The notes under the pieces: generated by a model | Seen by the model: only the letters and a program-made list of their open reading frames with translations | Told to the model about the DNA's origin: nothing | Databases searched by the model: none | Position numbers and translations under genes: made by a program | Shown here: positions 26,722 to 33,673 of the stretch, one piece after another | How positions within the stretch are numbered: position 1 is the stretch's first letter | Layout of the letters: every line of letters begins with the position of its first letter | Assembly: GCF_000703005.1 (NCBI RefSeq) | Contig: NZ_JNLH01000001.1 | Span: 151,501 to 215,500, forward strand | From: Pseudobutyrivibrio ruminis HUN009 | GTDB taxonomy: Bacteria > Bacillota > Clostridia > Lachnospirales > Lachnospiraceae | Length of the DNA stretch: 64,000 nucleotides | Direction of reading: 5' to 3'

Positions 26722-27678
26722 ATGAAAAGAAAGCTTATTCTATTAATAATTGCTAGCACATTGTTGCTTTCAGCATGCAATCAATCTAGTGGAGAAACCA
26801 ACACACAGGAACTACAAGAAAACACAGTCGATAATGCTACTAGTGCGCCAGCCAATGATGAGTCATCCAGTTCAGACTCTATTACTGAAGACTACTCTGA
26901 TTATGTAGGCTTATGGTCTACTGATGGTTCTCGCATAACAGATAGTGGAGCTGAATTTAATATTGAAATAGAAGGCGATAAAATAACAAACGCATCTCTC
27001 TATACACAAACAAGCTCATATGATAGATTTGCCGAAATAGATAATATCACTGGAACCATTATAGATGGAACTTGTACGTATGAATTTACAGATGATGGTT
27101 GGGATAATAGTGGAACACTATTAATTCAATTAAAAGACAATACCATTACTATTGATGTGGATGATTTTGTCCTGTCAGAAGACAACGTGATAGGTTATGG
27201 AATTAATGGGCATTATGATCTTATTAAAGTGCAGGACGATGATTCTCAAACTACCACCAGCGATACTACTTTAAATAAATATAATGACGATTGGACCGAG
27301 GAACAGCTGCTAGCTGAGCTTGATAAACGAAGTCACTATAAAGATGAGACTTCGTACTATCCTGATTTCTTAAAATATAAGGAAGTAGTTCGTGAATGCA
27401 CTGATATCTCTGTAGATTGCTACCCTCTATTTAATACAGATACCCAATACTATCAAGCATCGGATTTCGAAAATGTTGAACCTGTAATCATTCATTTAGC
27501 AAAAAATGAAATCTATGCTAGACATGGTTATATTTTTACAGATGAAGATTTAAACAATTTTTTCCTCACACAACTCTGGTACCTTCCAGAAGTACAAGCA
27601 GCAGACTTCGATGATAGCGTTTTTAATGAATACGAAAAATACAATCTGGAACTGCTTTCAAAGTTAGATACATACTAA
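26722..27678 (+). CDS. Lipoprotein with YARHG domain
   Basis: The 318-residue product has a lipoprotein signal ending LLLSACNQS and an S/T/E-rich spacer. A beta-rich middle region (LWSTDGSRITDSGAEFNIEIEG) follows. The C-terminal YARHG domain is at about 255-318, with NEIYARHGYIFTDEDLNNFF and LWYLPEVQAADFDDSVFNEYEKYN. YARHG domains are extracellular and of unknown biochemical role. GGAGG precedes the ATG. It is 29 nt after the S-component and closes this operon at the hairpin at 27684. Confidence 0.85.
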   Translation: MKRKLILLIIASTLLLSACNQSSGETNTQELQENTVDNATSAPANDESSSSDSITEDYSDYVGLWSTDGSRITDSGAEFNIEIEGDKITNASLYTQTSSYDRFAEIDNITGTIIDGTCTYEFTDDGWDNSGTLLIQLKDNTITIDVDDFVLSEDNVIGYGINGHYDLIKVQDDDSQTTTSDTTLNKYNDDWTEEQLLAELDKRSHYKDETSYYPDFLKYKEVVRECTDISVDCYPLFNTDTQYYQASDFENVEPVIIHLAKNEIYARHGYIFTDEDLNNFFLTQLWYLPEVQAADFDDSVFNEYEKYNLELLSKLDTY

Positions 27679-27683
27679 ATAAT

Positions 27684-27722
27684 AAAAAAATGAGGTCACC
27701 CATTTGGATGACCTCATTTTTT
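27684..27722. terminator. Bidirectional terminator, probably the ancestral tRNA-Gly terminator
   Basis: TGAGGTCA (27691-27698) and TGACCTCA (27709-27716) are flanked by an A-run and a T-run, so the hairpin works in both directions. The same hairpin recurs at 32608-32646 and, with compensating changes, at 41617-41660. Each time it is 10-15 nt left of a tRNA-Gly 3'-end copy, where a minus-strand tRNA terminator would lie. Confidence 0.85.
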
Positions 27723-27732
27723 ATATTAAAAG

Positions 27733-27752
27733 AGCGCGAGACGGGACTCGAA
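27733..27752. repeat. att remnant: last 20 nt of tRNA-Gly (outer left end of island 1)
   Basis: AGCGCGAGACGGGACTCGAA is identical to the 3' end of the tRNA-Gly genes at 33601 and 52299, but the rest of the tRNA is absent. It marks an old integration boundary. No GTACCC pair lies to its right, so this attL is decayed or belongs to a different element. Confidence 0.8.
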
Positions 27753-27843
27753 TTGCATTCCTTATCTAAAAATACTGATAGAAAGGGGATTCTAGCACCG
27801 CTATTTGCTAAAGAAACACCTGAGGGGTCACCTAAGATATGAT

Positions 27844-28521
27844 TTAAAACTCTAAATCCTTCAAAGGTTTTAAAAAATCTTTTTTGAATTGTCTCGCATT
27901 ATGGAATACCAACATTTCCGAATTCGATAAATGAATTCCTTTTGCAAGATTCTGCTTCATTTGTTCCAATGTGCATAATAAATCTGCAACTTGTGATAAT
28001 CTATAGTCTTTTTGCATAGCCTCACGAGTGTCATAATCTGGTAAGACTGTAGCTAACACAATATTTAGAATTCGAGATAATTCATGTTGCCCATTGTCAT
28101 AGTATAGGATAACTCTATCAAAACTATAGAAATATCCCATGTTATCCTTCATAAATTGAGACATATCTTTAGCAATTCTTGCCTGTAGTTTGTATACATC
28201 TGAAAACTCTTTTTTTGCATATAAAAAAGTCTTATATTTGATGTCACACCTCTTAGCAAAAAAGAATAACTTTGAAAAAATCGCTCTTCGCTCATTTGGA
28301 GTCATTTCACTGTAATCATCTTCTCGCCTAATTAGTGGTCTAGTATGAATTATAGGATTCTTATAGCCTAAATTGCTAAGCTCTCTATTCAGTTTTTCCA
28401 GTTCAGGATTGATATTATTAGACTGATTATGAAACACTGCTGTAACAATATAATAAGGCGAATGTTTCTGAAATCCTCCAAAATCACCTGATTCATCAAT
28501 AAATATACTTAATTCATTCAT
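27844..28521 (-). CDS. DUF3800 domain protein
   Basis: The 225-residue product starts MNELSIFIDESGDFGG with the acidic DES motif (Asp9, Glu10) that defines DUF3800, a predicted RNase H-like fold. Further acidic positions are in RVILYYDNGQHE and LSQVADLLCTLEQM. The biochemical role is not established; such genes are common in mobile and defence-rich regions, and a nuclease role is an inference. The ATG has no ribosome site: it lies 4 nt after the T-run of a terminator that ends a structured RNA. It is the leftmost gene of island 1. Confidence 0.85.
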   Translation of the reverse strand: MNELSIFIDESGDFGGFQKHSPYYIVTAVFHNQSNNINPELEKLNRELSNLGYKNPIIHTRPLIRREDDYSEMTPNERRAIFSKLFFFAKRCDIKYKTFLYAKKEFSDVYKLQARIAKDMSQFMKDNMGYFYSFDRVILYYDNGQHELSRILNIVLATVLPDYDTREAMQKDYRLSQVADLLCTLEQMKQNLAKGIHLSNSEMLVFHNARQFKKDFLKPLKDLEF

Positions 28522-28524
28522 AGC

Positions 28525-28550
28525 AAAAAAAAAGCGGGAAGTCTTCCCGC
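28525..28550 (-). terminator. Terminator between the structured RNA and DUF3800
   Basis: GCGGGAAG (28534-28541) and CTTCCCGC (28543-28550) form an 8-bp stem, followed on the minus strand by nine T (28525-28533). The DUF3800 start codon comes 4 nt later, so the protein is made only by read-through. Confidence 0.88.
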
Positions 28551-28603
28551 ATAATTAGGTTGGACCCAGATCTTTCGAACAGCCCACATTGGTTTCCCAA
28601 CTT
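28525..28603 (-). ncRNA. Structured RNA upstream of DUF3800
   Basis: On the minus strand a compact domain is closed by GTTGG (28597-28601) with CCAAC (28559-28563), enclosing about 33 nt with CCAATGTGGGC and GATCTGGG. A spacer and the terminator stem GCGGGAAG/CTTCCCGC with nine T follow. The predicted start of transcription is at the first base or two of the closing stem. Structured RNAs called DUF3800 motifs have been reported upstream of such genes; membership of this one was not tested. Confidence 0.65.
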
Positions 28604-28610
28604 TGATTAC

Positions 28611-28638
28611 ATGATAGCATTTTTAGGACAAATGTCAA
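28611..28638 (-). promoter_or_regulatory. Promoter of the structured RNA/DUF3800 unit
   Basis: TTGACA (plus 28633-28638) and TATCAT (28611-28616) on the minus strand are 16 nt apart, with TGC just before TATCAT as an extended -10. It places the RNA start at about 28603. Confidence 0.75.
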
Positions 28639-28667
28639 GATGCCTTCATTATCAGTGATTATTTCAT

Positions 28668-29789
28668 TTATTCTTCAGGAATAAGATGTAAATCCTTTAA
28701 TCCATCCACACTTCTTTCAACAGTTTCATATACAAAAATATCTGGATTATCTTCTGCAATTAAATCAGGTGTATATGATGCTCTGTGACATAAATCAACA
28801 TTATTGAATGAAGACCCTAGTTCCAATCTCATTGCAGATGTAAAAGAGTCACGATTTACCAATAATGTTCTTGGGTCTTTATCTTCGTTATAGTATCTCC
28901 AGTGACCAGTAAAGGATTCTTCCTCGATTATTGTATTCTTAGCTGGAAATCCATCAATTTGCCATCCTGTCTCTTCCATTAACAGCCAATCGTCTACAGC
29001 CATCATATTTCTTAAATCGCCTTGATTAATCGCTTTATTTGCAGATTTACTAATATCATCAGCAGATTCTATTTCTATTCCTAATTCATCTAATAATGCT
29101 TTTGCTCCAATATAACCGCCCAATTCATTCCAGTGTGTATCTAAATGAAAATACACTGGCTCGTCAGGATGTTCATCCATATAAGATACCAAATCTTCAT
29201 ATGGCCATACAACTCGTATATCTGTGTTCTCACGTAAATATTCTATAATTTGTTCTGTGCCACACGTTTCAGATTTCCTTATATTCTGGTAACTTTCTGG
29301 CATATACTCAGAATATACTCTTTCTTTATTTGGAGCAATATATAAAACAAACTCGCAGTTTCTTTCAGCTAAATAATCTCTTGTTCTTATTAGATTATCT
29401 GCAATCAATTGCAATTCTTCTTCAGAATATCTTTTTGTACCCATGTATTGTGATATCGAAACACCATCGCTTGCCTTTTCACTACTGTAAAACAACCAAC
29501 CATCTTGTCCTAAAATTACTCTTTCAACTGGAGATTGATGAAAAACTTGATAGGCAATTCTTCCATTAAAATCTATTAAATCTGCTCTAAATCCAATTCT
29601 ATCATTATAGTAATTATTAACTGCATCAGCATAACGAGTTCCGCTAAGAGAAACCGTAATAGGATTATCCGCCAATGCTCTATTATCCGTTTCTGAAACA
29701 GCATCTTTATCTCGATTAGTAAAAATAAACGGAATAACCATCACCAAACAAAACACACATATTGTAAGAATATTTATAATCTTTTTCAT
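28668..29789 (-). CDS. DHHW/AlgX-like SGNH-fold protein, MBOAT partner
   Basis: The roughly 373-residue product has an N-terminal membrane anchor (INILTICVFCLVMVIPFIF) and an extracellular SGNH-hydrolase-like domain. YFHLDTHWNELGGYIGAKALLDELG holds the D-x-H-W signature of the AlgJ/AlgX/DHHW group. Such proteins take acyl groups passed across the membrane by an MBOAT protein and put them on a surface polysaccharide. The ATG at 29789 is chosen because AAAGGGG lies upstream; a TTG at 29795 is possible. It starts 17 nt after the MBOAT gene. Confidence 0.87.
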   Translation of the reverse strand: MKKIINILTICVFCLVMVIPFIFTNRDKDAVSETDNRALADNPITVSLSGTRYADAVNNYYNDRIGFRADLIDFNGRIAYQVFHQSPVERVILGQDGWLFYSSEKASDGVSISQYMGTKRYSEEELQLIADNLIRTRDYLAERNCEFVLYIAPNKERVYSEYMPESYQNIRKSETCGTEQIIEYLRENTDIRVVWPYEDLVSYMDEHPDEPVYFHLDTHWNELGGYIGAKALLDELGIEIESADDISKSANKAINQGDLRNMMAVDDWLLMEETGWQIDGFPAKNTIIEEESFTGHWRYYNEDKDPRTLLVNRDSFTSAMRLELGSSFNNVDLCHRASYTPDLIAEDNPDIFVYETVERSVDGLKDLHLIPEE

Positions 29790-29806
29790 TATCAAACCCC
29801 TTTCTT

Positions 29807-31303
29807 CTAAAATTGGAAATAAATAAATGGATTATAGTTTGAGCTAACCATAAAGGAGATTGATATAACAAATAAAACTATTAATGTCAACTCTTGTAAT
29901 AAATAAAACACATTGTTAGCTTTCAGTTTTTCATAAAGATTAAGAATACGCTTGTCACCTAATATTGTTGCCCCTATAAATCCAATTAAAATAAGAACTA
30001 TAACCTTGTTATCAGCGTAATATCTTAACGGAAACAAAATATCCTCACTTGTGTATGAACTATGCAATCCAAATAATTGTCCTAAGGCAGCAAAGGCACT
30101 TATTCCGTTCCCACCATATCTAAAGAATTGCCATGCACTTGCTGATATAAAAAATGTTACTACCCATTTAAGAAAATTTGGTATACTTGCATACCATTGT
30201 TTATGGTTAATGGAACGTTCGATAACCACACATATCCCATGCAAGGTTCCCCAGATAATATAAGCCATTCCTGCGCCATGCCATATTCCGGTAATAACGA
30301 ACACTATAAACAAATTTGCTAATGTACGACTTTGTCCTTTTCTATTTCCGCCAAGTGGAAAATAAATATAGTTTTTAAAGAAATTTCCTAATGAAATATG
30401 CCATCTTCTCCAAAATTCTGTTATGGATATTGAACGGTAAGGAAAGTCAAAATTCTTTGATATATTAAAACCAAATAATCTGGCCGTCCCTATTGCAGCG
30501 TCAGAGTATCCTGCAAAATCATAATATATTTGCAGTGCATATAGAATCCATCCAAACCAGGCGGTAGGTGTATCAATACATTGTCCTTTTAGCGTATCAG
30601 CATGTGCTCCAAATGTATCTGCCAAAATTACCTTTTTAGCAAAACCTATTACTATTAAATTAATTCCAGATACAAATGTATCCGCGTTTATATCACGTGC
30701 TTTAAGCTGTTCTTGAAACTCTCTCCATAATACAATGGGTCCTGAAATAATTTTCGGAAAAAAGAAAATATATAGCAGACAATCCGAAAATTTCCCTGCC
30801 GAAGCCTTTTCTAAATATATATCTGCATAATATGAAATCACAGAAAAACTTATAAAAGAAATACCAAGTGGAACCGTAATAGATGCATATTTATTAGGGT
30901 CAATATATGCATATTGTGAAATTAACGGTGCAATGGTTGCAAAATATTTGAAGTGAAATAGCAATCCAATTGTAGTTACTAGCCCTATTGTTAATGGAAT
31001 CACTGCAATTTTAACAGTTTTCTCATTTCTAATTCCATTCTTGTACATAGGGACAACCACTTCCGAGCTCCTGGCATGCTCAATCCACAAACCAATTAGC
31101 CATACAATCACAGAGAAAATCAGCAAAATATTAGCCGTTATAGCCAGTGCCCATGAATAGAAAATAAAACTGAATATTATTAAGATAAAATTACCAATCT
31201 TATTAACTGATTCGCTTTTCCTCATTTTGAGATAAAAGACAAAATAAAAAGCCAACAATATTGGCAAAAAAATAAACAGAAATGTAGTTGTCGTAAAACC
31301 CAT
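29807..31303 (-). CDS. MBOAT family O-acyltransferase (AlgI-like)
   Basis: The roughly 498-residue polytopic membrane protein has the family motifs PLGISFISFSVISYYADIYL, FWRRWHISLGNFFKNYIYFPLGGNR and the catalytic-His region FVITGIWHGAGMAYIIWGTLHG. It moves acetyl groups from cytoplasmic acetyl-CoA towards exported polysaccharide, with the DHHW protein as partner. The start at 31303 (MGFTTTTFLF) follows GGGAG; an in-frame ATG at 31324 is an alternative. The promoter overlaps operator-like repeats of the neighbouring RHH gene. Confidence 0.9.
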   Translation of the reverse strand: MGFTTTTFLFIFLPILLAFYFVFYLKMRKSESVNKIGNFILIIFSFIFYSWALAITANILLIFSVIVWLIGLWIEHARSSEVVVPMYKNGIRNEKTVKIAVIPLTIGLVTTIGLLFHFKYFATIAPLISQYAYIDPNKYASITVPLGISFISFSVISYYADIYLEKASAGKFSDCLLYIFFFPKIISGPIVLWREFQEQLKARDINADTFVSGINLIVIGFAKKVILADTFGAHADTLKGQCIDTPTAWFGWILYALQIYYDFAGYSDAAIGTARLFGFNISKNFDFPYRSISITEFWRRWHISLGNFFKNYIYFPLGGNRKGQSRTLANLFIVFVITGIWHGAGMAYIIWGTLHGICVVIERSINHKQWYASIPNFLKWVVTFFISASAWQFFRYGGNGISAFAALGQLFGLHSSYTSEDILFPLRYYADNKVIVLILIGFIGATILGDKRILNLYEKLKANNVFYLLQELTLIVLFVISISFMVSSNYNPFIYFQF

Positions 31304-31327
31304 TTTTATTCTTACTCCCTTCATTTT

Positions 31328-31359
31328 ATAACATATGATATAACATAAACTATAACATA
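31328..31359. promoter_or_regulatory. Three ATAACATA operator repeats at 12-bp period
   Basis: ATAACATA starts at 31328, 31340 and 31352, three exact copies at a strict 12-bp period between the MBOAT gene and the RHH gene. Direct arrays like this are bound by ribbon-helix-helix repressors. The third copy overlaps the MBOAT -10 box. Confidence 0.75.
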
Positions 31360-31376
31360 TTTATCACACCTTTCAA
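31349..31376 (-). promoter_or_regulatory. Promoter of the MBOAT-DHHW operon
   Basis: TTGAAA (plus 31371-31376) and TATAGT (31349-31354), read on the minus strand, are 16 nt apart. The -10 overlaps the third ATAACATA repeat, and the other two lie just downstream, positions that suit repression. Confidence 0.55.
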
Positions 31377-31405
31377 AACATAAACTTGTTTATGGAGGTG
31401 TTATT

Positions 31406-31609
31406 ATGGATTCAACAAATAATGAAAGTCTTATACTTCATCCCAAAAGACCCAAAGGTGATGATGGCTATAAAATCTTTTCTATAAGAATAAAAGAAGA
31501 AACTGTTTCTAAAATTGAATCAGTTTCTTCAAAAACAGGACATACCCGTAATGAGTTAATTGGCATTTTCCTTGAATACGCTATAGAACACTGTGTAATA
31601 GAAGATTAA
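31406..31609 (+). CDS. Ribbon-helix-helix (Arc/CopG-type) regulator
   Basis: The 67-residue product has a basic, flexible start, then FSIRIKEETVSKIESVSSKTGHTRNELIGIFLEYAIEHC, a beta strand followed by two helices as in Arc/MetJ/CopG DNA-binding proteins. GGAGG precedes the ATG. It is divergent from the MBOAT operon, and the space between holds three ATAACATA repeats, so it probably represses itself and that operon. Confidence 0.8.
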   Translation: MDSTNNESLILHPKRPKGDDGYKIFSIRIKEETVSKIESVSSKTGHTRNELIGIFLEYAIEHCVIED

Positions 31610-31633
31610 AAAAGAGCCTTTCAAAGAAGGCTC
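31604..31633 (-). terminator. Terminator after the broken sigma factor gene
   Basis: GAGCCTT (31614-31620) pairs with AAGGCTC (31627-31633). The minus strand continues with six T, so it stops the sigma gene; it may also stop the RHH transcript. Confidence 0.7.
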
Positions 31634-31657
31634 CTAGTATTTCATACTATTAATTTT

Positions 31658-32235
31658 CTATATAATTTTCCCATCATTCATACCATCCCTAAGCTCTGCC
31701 AAGGCATTCTTTTCAAATGCTTTAAGATAATTTCTGTCAAGATAAAAAAAGCTGCTGCTTCACTGATCGATTTGCATTCTGTCATACCAAACCCATATCT
31801 ATAAGCCAGCAAACGTTGTAAACGTGGTGGCAAGACTTTTAATCTATTTTGCATTTTTTGAATCATTACTCTCAGCACTGCTCGTCTTGCAGTTGGGTCA
31901 AATTCAGCTTCACCAATAGTTTCTGATATATGTACCCCATCCTTATCCCTTGCATAGTAATCATCAAAAAATTCTTGAGTGTACCCAGCTTCAATCATTC
32001 TGTTTTCATATGGTGAAATTCCTTTACGACATAAGTCCGTCATTGCGTTACGAACAATCGTATATGCATAGGTAGAAAATTTTGCATCATTACTTTCATC
32101 ATAGGTCTGAGTAGCCCCAAGCAATGCAATTCGTCCTTCTTGCATCATATCCTCTTTATAGATGCCACCCCAATGATTAATGTCCAAATCATAAGCAATT
32201 TCCATACTTCCAGCCAAACTTACAATAACAAACAA
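31658..32235 (-). pseudogene. Sigma-70-like factor, frameshifted near the C-terminus
   Basis: The 185-residue open frame (stop at 31678) has sigma region 2 (YKEDMMQEGRIALLGATQTYDESNDAKFSTYAYTIVRNAMTDLCRK) and part of region 4 (LPPRLQRLLAYRYGFGMTECKSISEAAAFF). After seven T it runs into unrelated residues. Adding one T restores a region 4 helix, reading YLDRNYLKAFEKNALAELRDG, that ends at 31658. Whether this is a mutation, a sequence error or programmed slippage cannot be told. The N-terminus abuts the integrase remnant, so the gene may also have lost its start. Confidence 0.7.
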
Positions 32236-32494
32236 TCATGCTTTCCGTATGTCACTTAATTCAAATGTGTTAATTCCTATGGAAATAACTGTAGCGGATA
32301 GAACTGCAATGCTTGGACATTCAATCGAGACCAACTTGAACTACAGCTTTGCGCAGAAGGATTATCTAGAAGATGTGAAAGCAAAACTTGATGCGATGGG
32401 TTCTACCACTCAGGGAACACCTAGTGGACACCTAAAAATTGTTCCATTTGCAAAAAAAGAAAGCCTAGAACACTTGAATTATCAAGCATTCTAG
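32219..32494 (+). pseudogene. Tyrosine integrase, C-terminal remnant
   Basis: The frame reads NNHAFRMSLNSN, then RTAMLGHSIETNLNYSFAQKDYLEDVKAKLDAMG. The H-x-x-R motif, the GHS motif and the tyrosine region are those of the last third of a tyrosine recombinase. The rest of the protein is missing; upstream the sequence belongs to the opposite-strand sigma factor. It ends 15 nt before an att remnant, the usual place for an integrase end. Confidence 0.8.
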
Positions 32495-32509
32495 ACTCTC
32501 TAAACGTCG

Positions 32510-32586
32510 AGCGCGAGACGGGATTAAGGAAGCATCACGATTTCTCATCGCAAGCTCGATAAATCGTGATAGGTCGTCCCGTCTCG
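32510..32586. repeat. att remnant fused to a nested hairpin, copy 1
   Basis: The sequence starts as the tRNA-Gly end (AGCGCGAGACGGGA) and then diverges. CGAGACGGGA (32514-32523) pairs with TCCCGTCTCG (32577-32586), and ATCACGATTT (32534-32543) pairs with AAATCGTGAT (32561-32570). A related hairpin with changed but still pairing arms is at 41527-41597. Confidence 0.75.
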
Positions 32587-32607
32587 ATGTAAAGTGCTCT
32601 TTAATAC

Positions 32608-32646
32608 AAAAAATGAGGTCACCCATTTGGATGACCTCATTTTTTA
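32608..32646. terminator. Copy of the tRNA-Gly terminator left of attL 32656
   Basis: TGAGGTCA (32614-32621) and TGACCTCA (32632-32639) have A- and T-runs outside. The hairpin and its flanks are identical to 27684-27722. Confidence 0.8.
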
Positions 32647-32735
32647 TATTAAAAGAGCGCGAGACGGGACTCGAATATTGGGTGTGTTCGCAATCACTAG
32701 TAAAAAGGAGGTTTGCAGGACTGTCATTTTTACCT

Positions 32736-32752
32736 GTACCCCTTTTGTACCC
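32736..32752. repeat. GTACCC pair, probable integrase arm site (left arm)
   Basis: GTACCCC at 32736 and GTACCC at 32747 are 11 bp apart, 80 bp right of the att core at 32656. The flank from the core to here is nearly identical to 41671-41768. Confidence 0.6.
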
Positions 32753-32791
32753 TTTTCACTTTAGTTAAAACAAATCTTACATCTCACATCT

Positions 32792-33217
32792 CTATTCATT
32801 TTTTTCTATTCCCAATTTAAGAATATAATTTGGATTTTCAATAGTTTTTTCATATACTGCAGCTGTTGAAAAATGACTAGCTTTAGAAAATTTTCCAATT
32901 CTTGTTTGAACAGAATCCTCTCGTATTGGTGTATATCCAAACTCACGCATTACGTATTTAACCATCCAACCTACATTTCTACGGTTAGGAGCATTTTTGT
33001 CAGGTGCATTCCTATGAAGTGGGAAATCGCTATATGCGAAATTCTCTTCGAGTTTTTTTACAACACCAGACAATGCAGGTTGTTCAAGCTCAGACATTAA
33101 TATCATTGCCTGAACAGATTCTGGTTCAGTAAGAAAATTCATTATTTTTTCAACTGTATGATTAGTCGTTTCAGGTATTTTTGATGAATTCAAAAAGCTT
33201 TTTACTATTTCGTTCAT
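32792..33217 (-). CDS. Unknown protein, sole gene of the mini-element
   Basis: The 141-residue soluble product starts MNEIVKSFLNSSKIPETTNHTVEK. Its middle reads PNRRNVGWMVKYVMREFGYTPI and its C-terminal part TRIGKFSKASHFSTAAVYEKT. I do not recognise a family. The start at 33217 is set by AGGAGGTGATTAT upstream; a longer frame to 33316 would run through the promoter. It has its own TTGACA-N17-TATATT promoter with a perfect dyad next to the -35, so it is regulated. Confidence 0.75.
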   Translation of the reverse strand: MNEIVKSFLNSSKIPETTNHTVEKIMNFLTEPESVQAMILMSELEQPALSGVVKKLEENFAYSDFPLHRNAPDKNAPNRRNVGWMVKYVMREFGYTPIREDSVQTRIGKFSKASHFSTAAVYEKTIENPNYILKLGIEKNE

Positions 33218-33241
33218 ATAATCACCTCCTCTGTTACAATC

Positions 33242-33293
33242 AATATAACAAATTGTGCTATAGATGTCAACTATATGACAAAATGTCATATAG
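33242..33293 (-). promoter_or_regulatory. Promoter and dyad operator of the 32792 gene
   Basis: On the minus strand TTGACA (33265-33270) and TATATT (33242-33247) are 17 nt apart. Directly upstream of the -35, CTATATGACA (33271-33280) and TGTCATATAG (33284-33293) form a perfect 10-bp dyad. A further half-site CTATAGATGTCA (33259-33268) overlaps the -35. Confidence 0.8.
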
Positions 33294-33345
33294 AACAGAG
33301 CATACTTATTGTTCACTAATTCATTCTTAAAACGGCAATGTATGT

Positions 33346-33503
33346 TTATTCAGTATAATAGTCTTTCATTGATACAACATTGCCATTTTTATCAAATTTT
33401 ACAATCAAGTCATCTTCAATGTAATTACCTTGATAGGAGAATAATAAAAATCCATTATCCGCCTTAGACCAATGCCCATTATCAAAAAAGAGATACAACA
33501 CCA
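33346..33503 (-). pseudogene. C-terminal fragment of an unknown protein
   Basis: A minus-strand frame of about 50 codons ending in TAA at 33346 reads FFDNGHWSKADNGFLLFSYQ and then DDLIVKFDKNGNVVSMKDYY, protein-like composition. It has no start or ribosome site and meets a stop next to the GTACCC arm site, so it looks like a gene cut at the element end. The family is not recognised. Confidence 0.5.
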
Positions 33504-33517
33504 AGTAAACATAGAAT

Positions 33518-33536
33518 GTACCCTAGGTTGTACCCC
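33518..33536. repeat. GTACCC pair, probable integrase arm site (right arm, tRNA 1)
   Basis: GTACCC at 33518 and GTACCCC at 33530 are 12 bp apart, 83 bp left of the tRNA-Gly 3' end. The segment to the tRNA closely matches 52217-52299. Confidence 0.6.
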
Positions 33537-33550
33537 TTTTATCGCAAAAT

Positions 33551-33588
33551 AAAAAACTCACAAATGCGATAAAATCAACATTTGTGAG
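33551..33588 (-). terminator. Element-supplied terminator of tRNA-Gly 1
   Basis: CTCACAAATG (33557-33566) pairs with CATTTGTGAG (33579-33588). The minus strand then has six T and TATTTT. It replaces the original terminator now stranded at the left att sites. An almost identical unit is at 52251-52286. Confidence 0.85.
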
Positions 33589-33600
33589 CCTTTTCCGTAG

Positions 33601-33673
33601 AGCGCGAGACGGGACTCGAACCCGCGACCCCCACCTTGGCAAGGTGGTGCTCCACCAACTGAGCCACTCGCGC
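33601..33673 (-). tRNA. tRNA-Gly (anticodon GCC), copy 1
   Basis: The 73-nt cloverleaf on the minus strand has acceptor GCGCGAG/CTCGCGC with discriminator T, D-arm GCTC/GAGC, anticodon arm CCACC-TTGCCAA-GGTGG (anticodon GCC) and T-arm GCGGG-TTCGAGT-CCCGT. CCA is not encoded. It is identical to the gene at 52299. Its 3' end is an integration site. Confidence 0.97.

Larger units (their letters stand above)
27733..33620. mobile_element. Island 1, composite integrated at tRNA-Gly (33601)
   Basis: The region is bounded by the att copy at 27733 and the tRNA-Gly at 33601-33673, with further att copies at 32510 and 32656. The cargo is DUF3800 with a leader RNA, DHHW and MBOAT genes, an RHH regulator, a broken sigma factor, an integrase remnant and one unknown gene. 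There is no intact integrase, so any movement would need one in trans. Confidence 0.7.
32656..33620. mobile_element. Sub-1-kb mini-element bounded by att sites
   Basis: The left boundary is the 20-nt att core (32656-32675) with a GTACCC pair 80 nt inside (32736-32752). The right boundary is the tRNA-Gly 3' end at 33601-33620 with a GTACCC pair 83 nt inside (33518-33536). Only one unknown gene and a gene fragment lie between. The arrangement equals that of the large element at 41671-52299 but without integrase, so it may be a trans-mobilised derivative. Confidence 0.6.
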
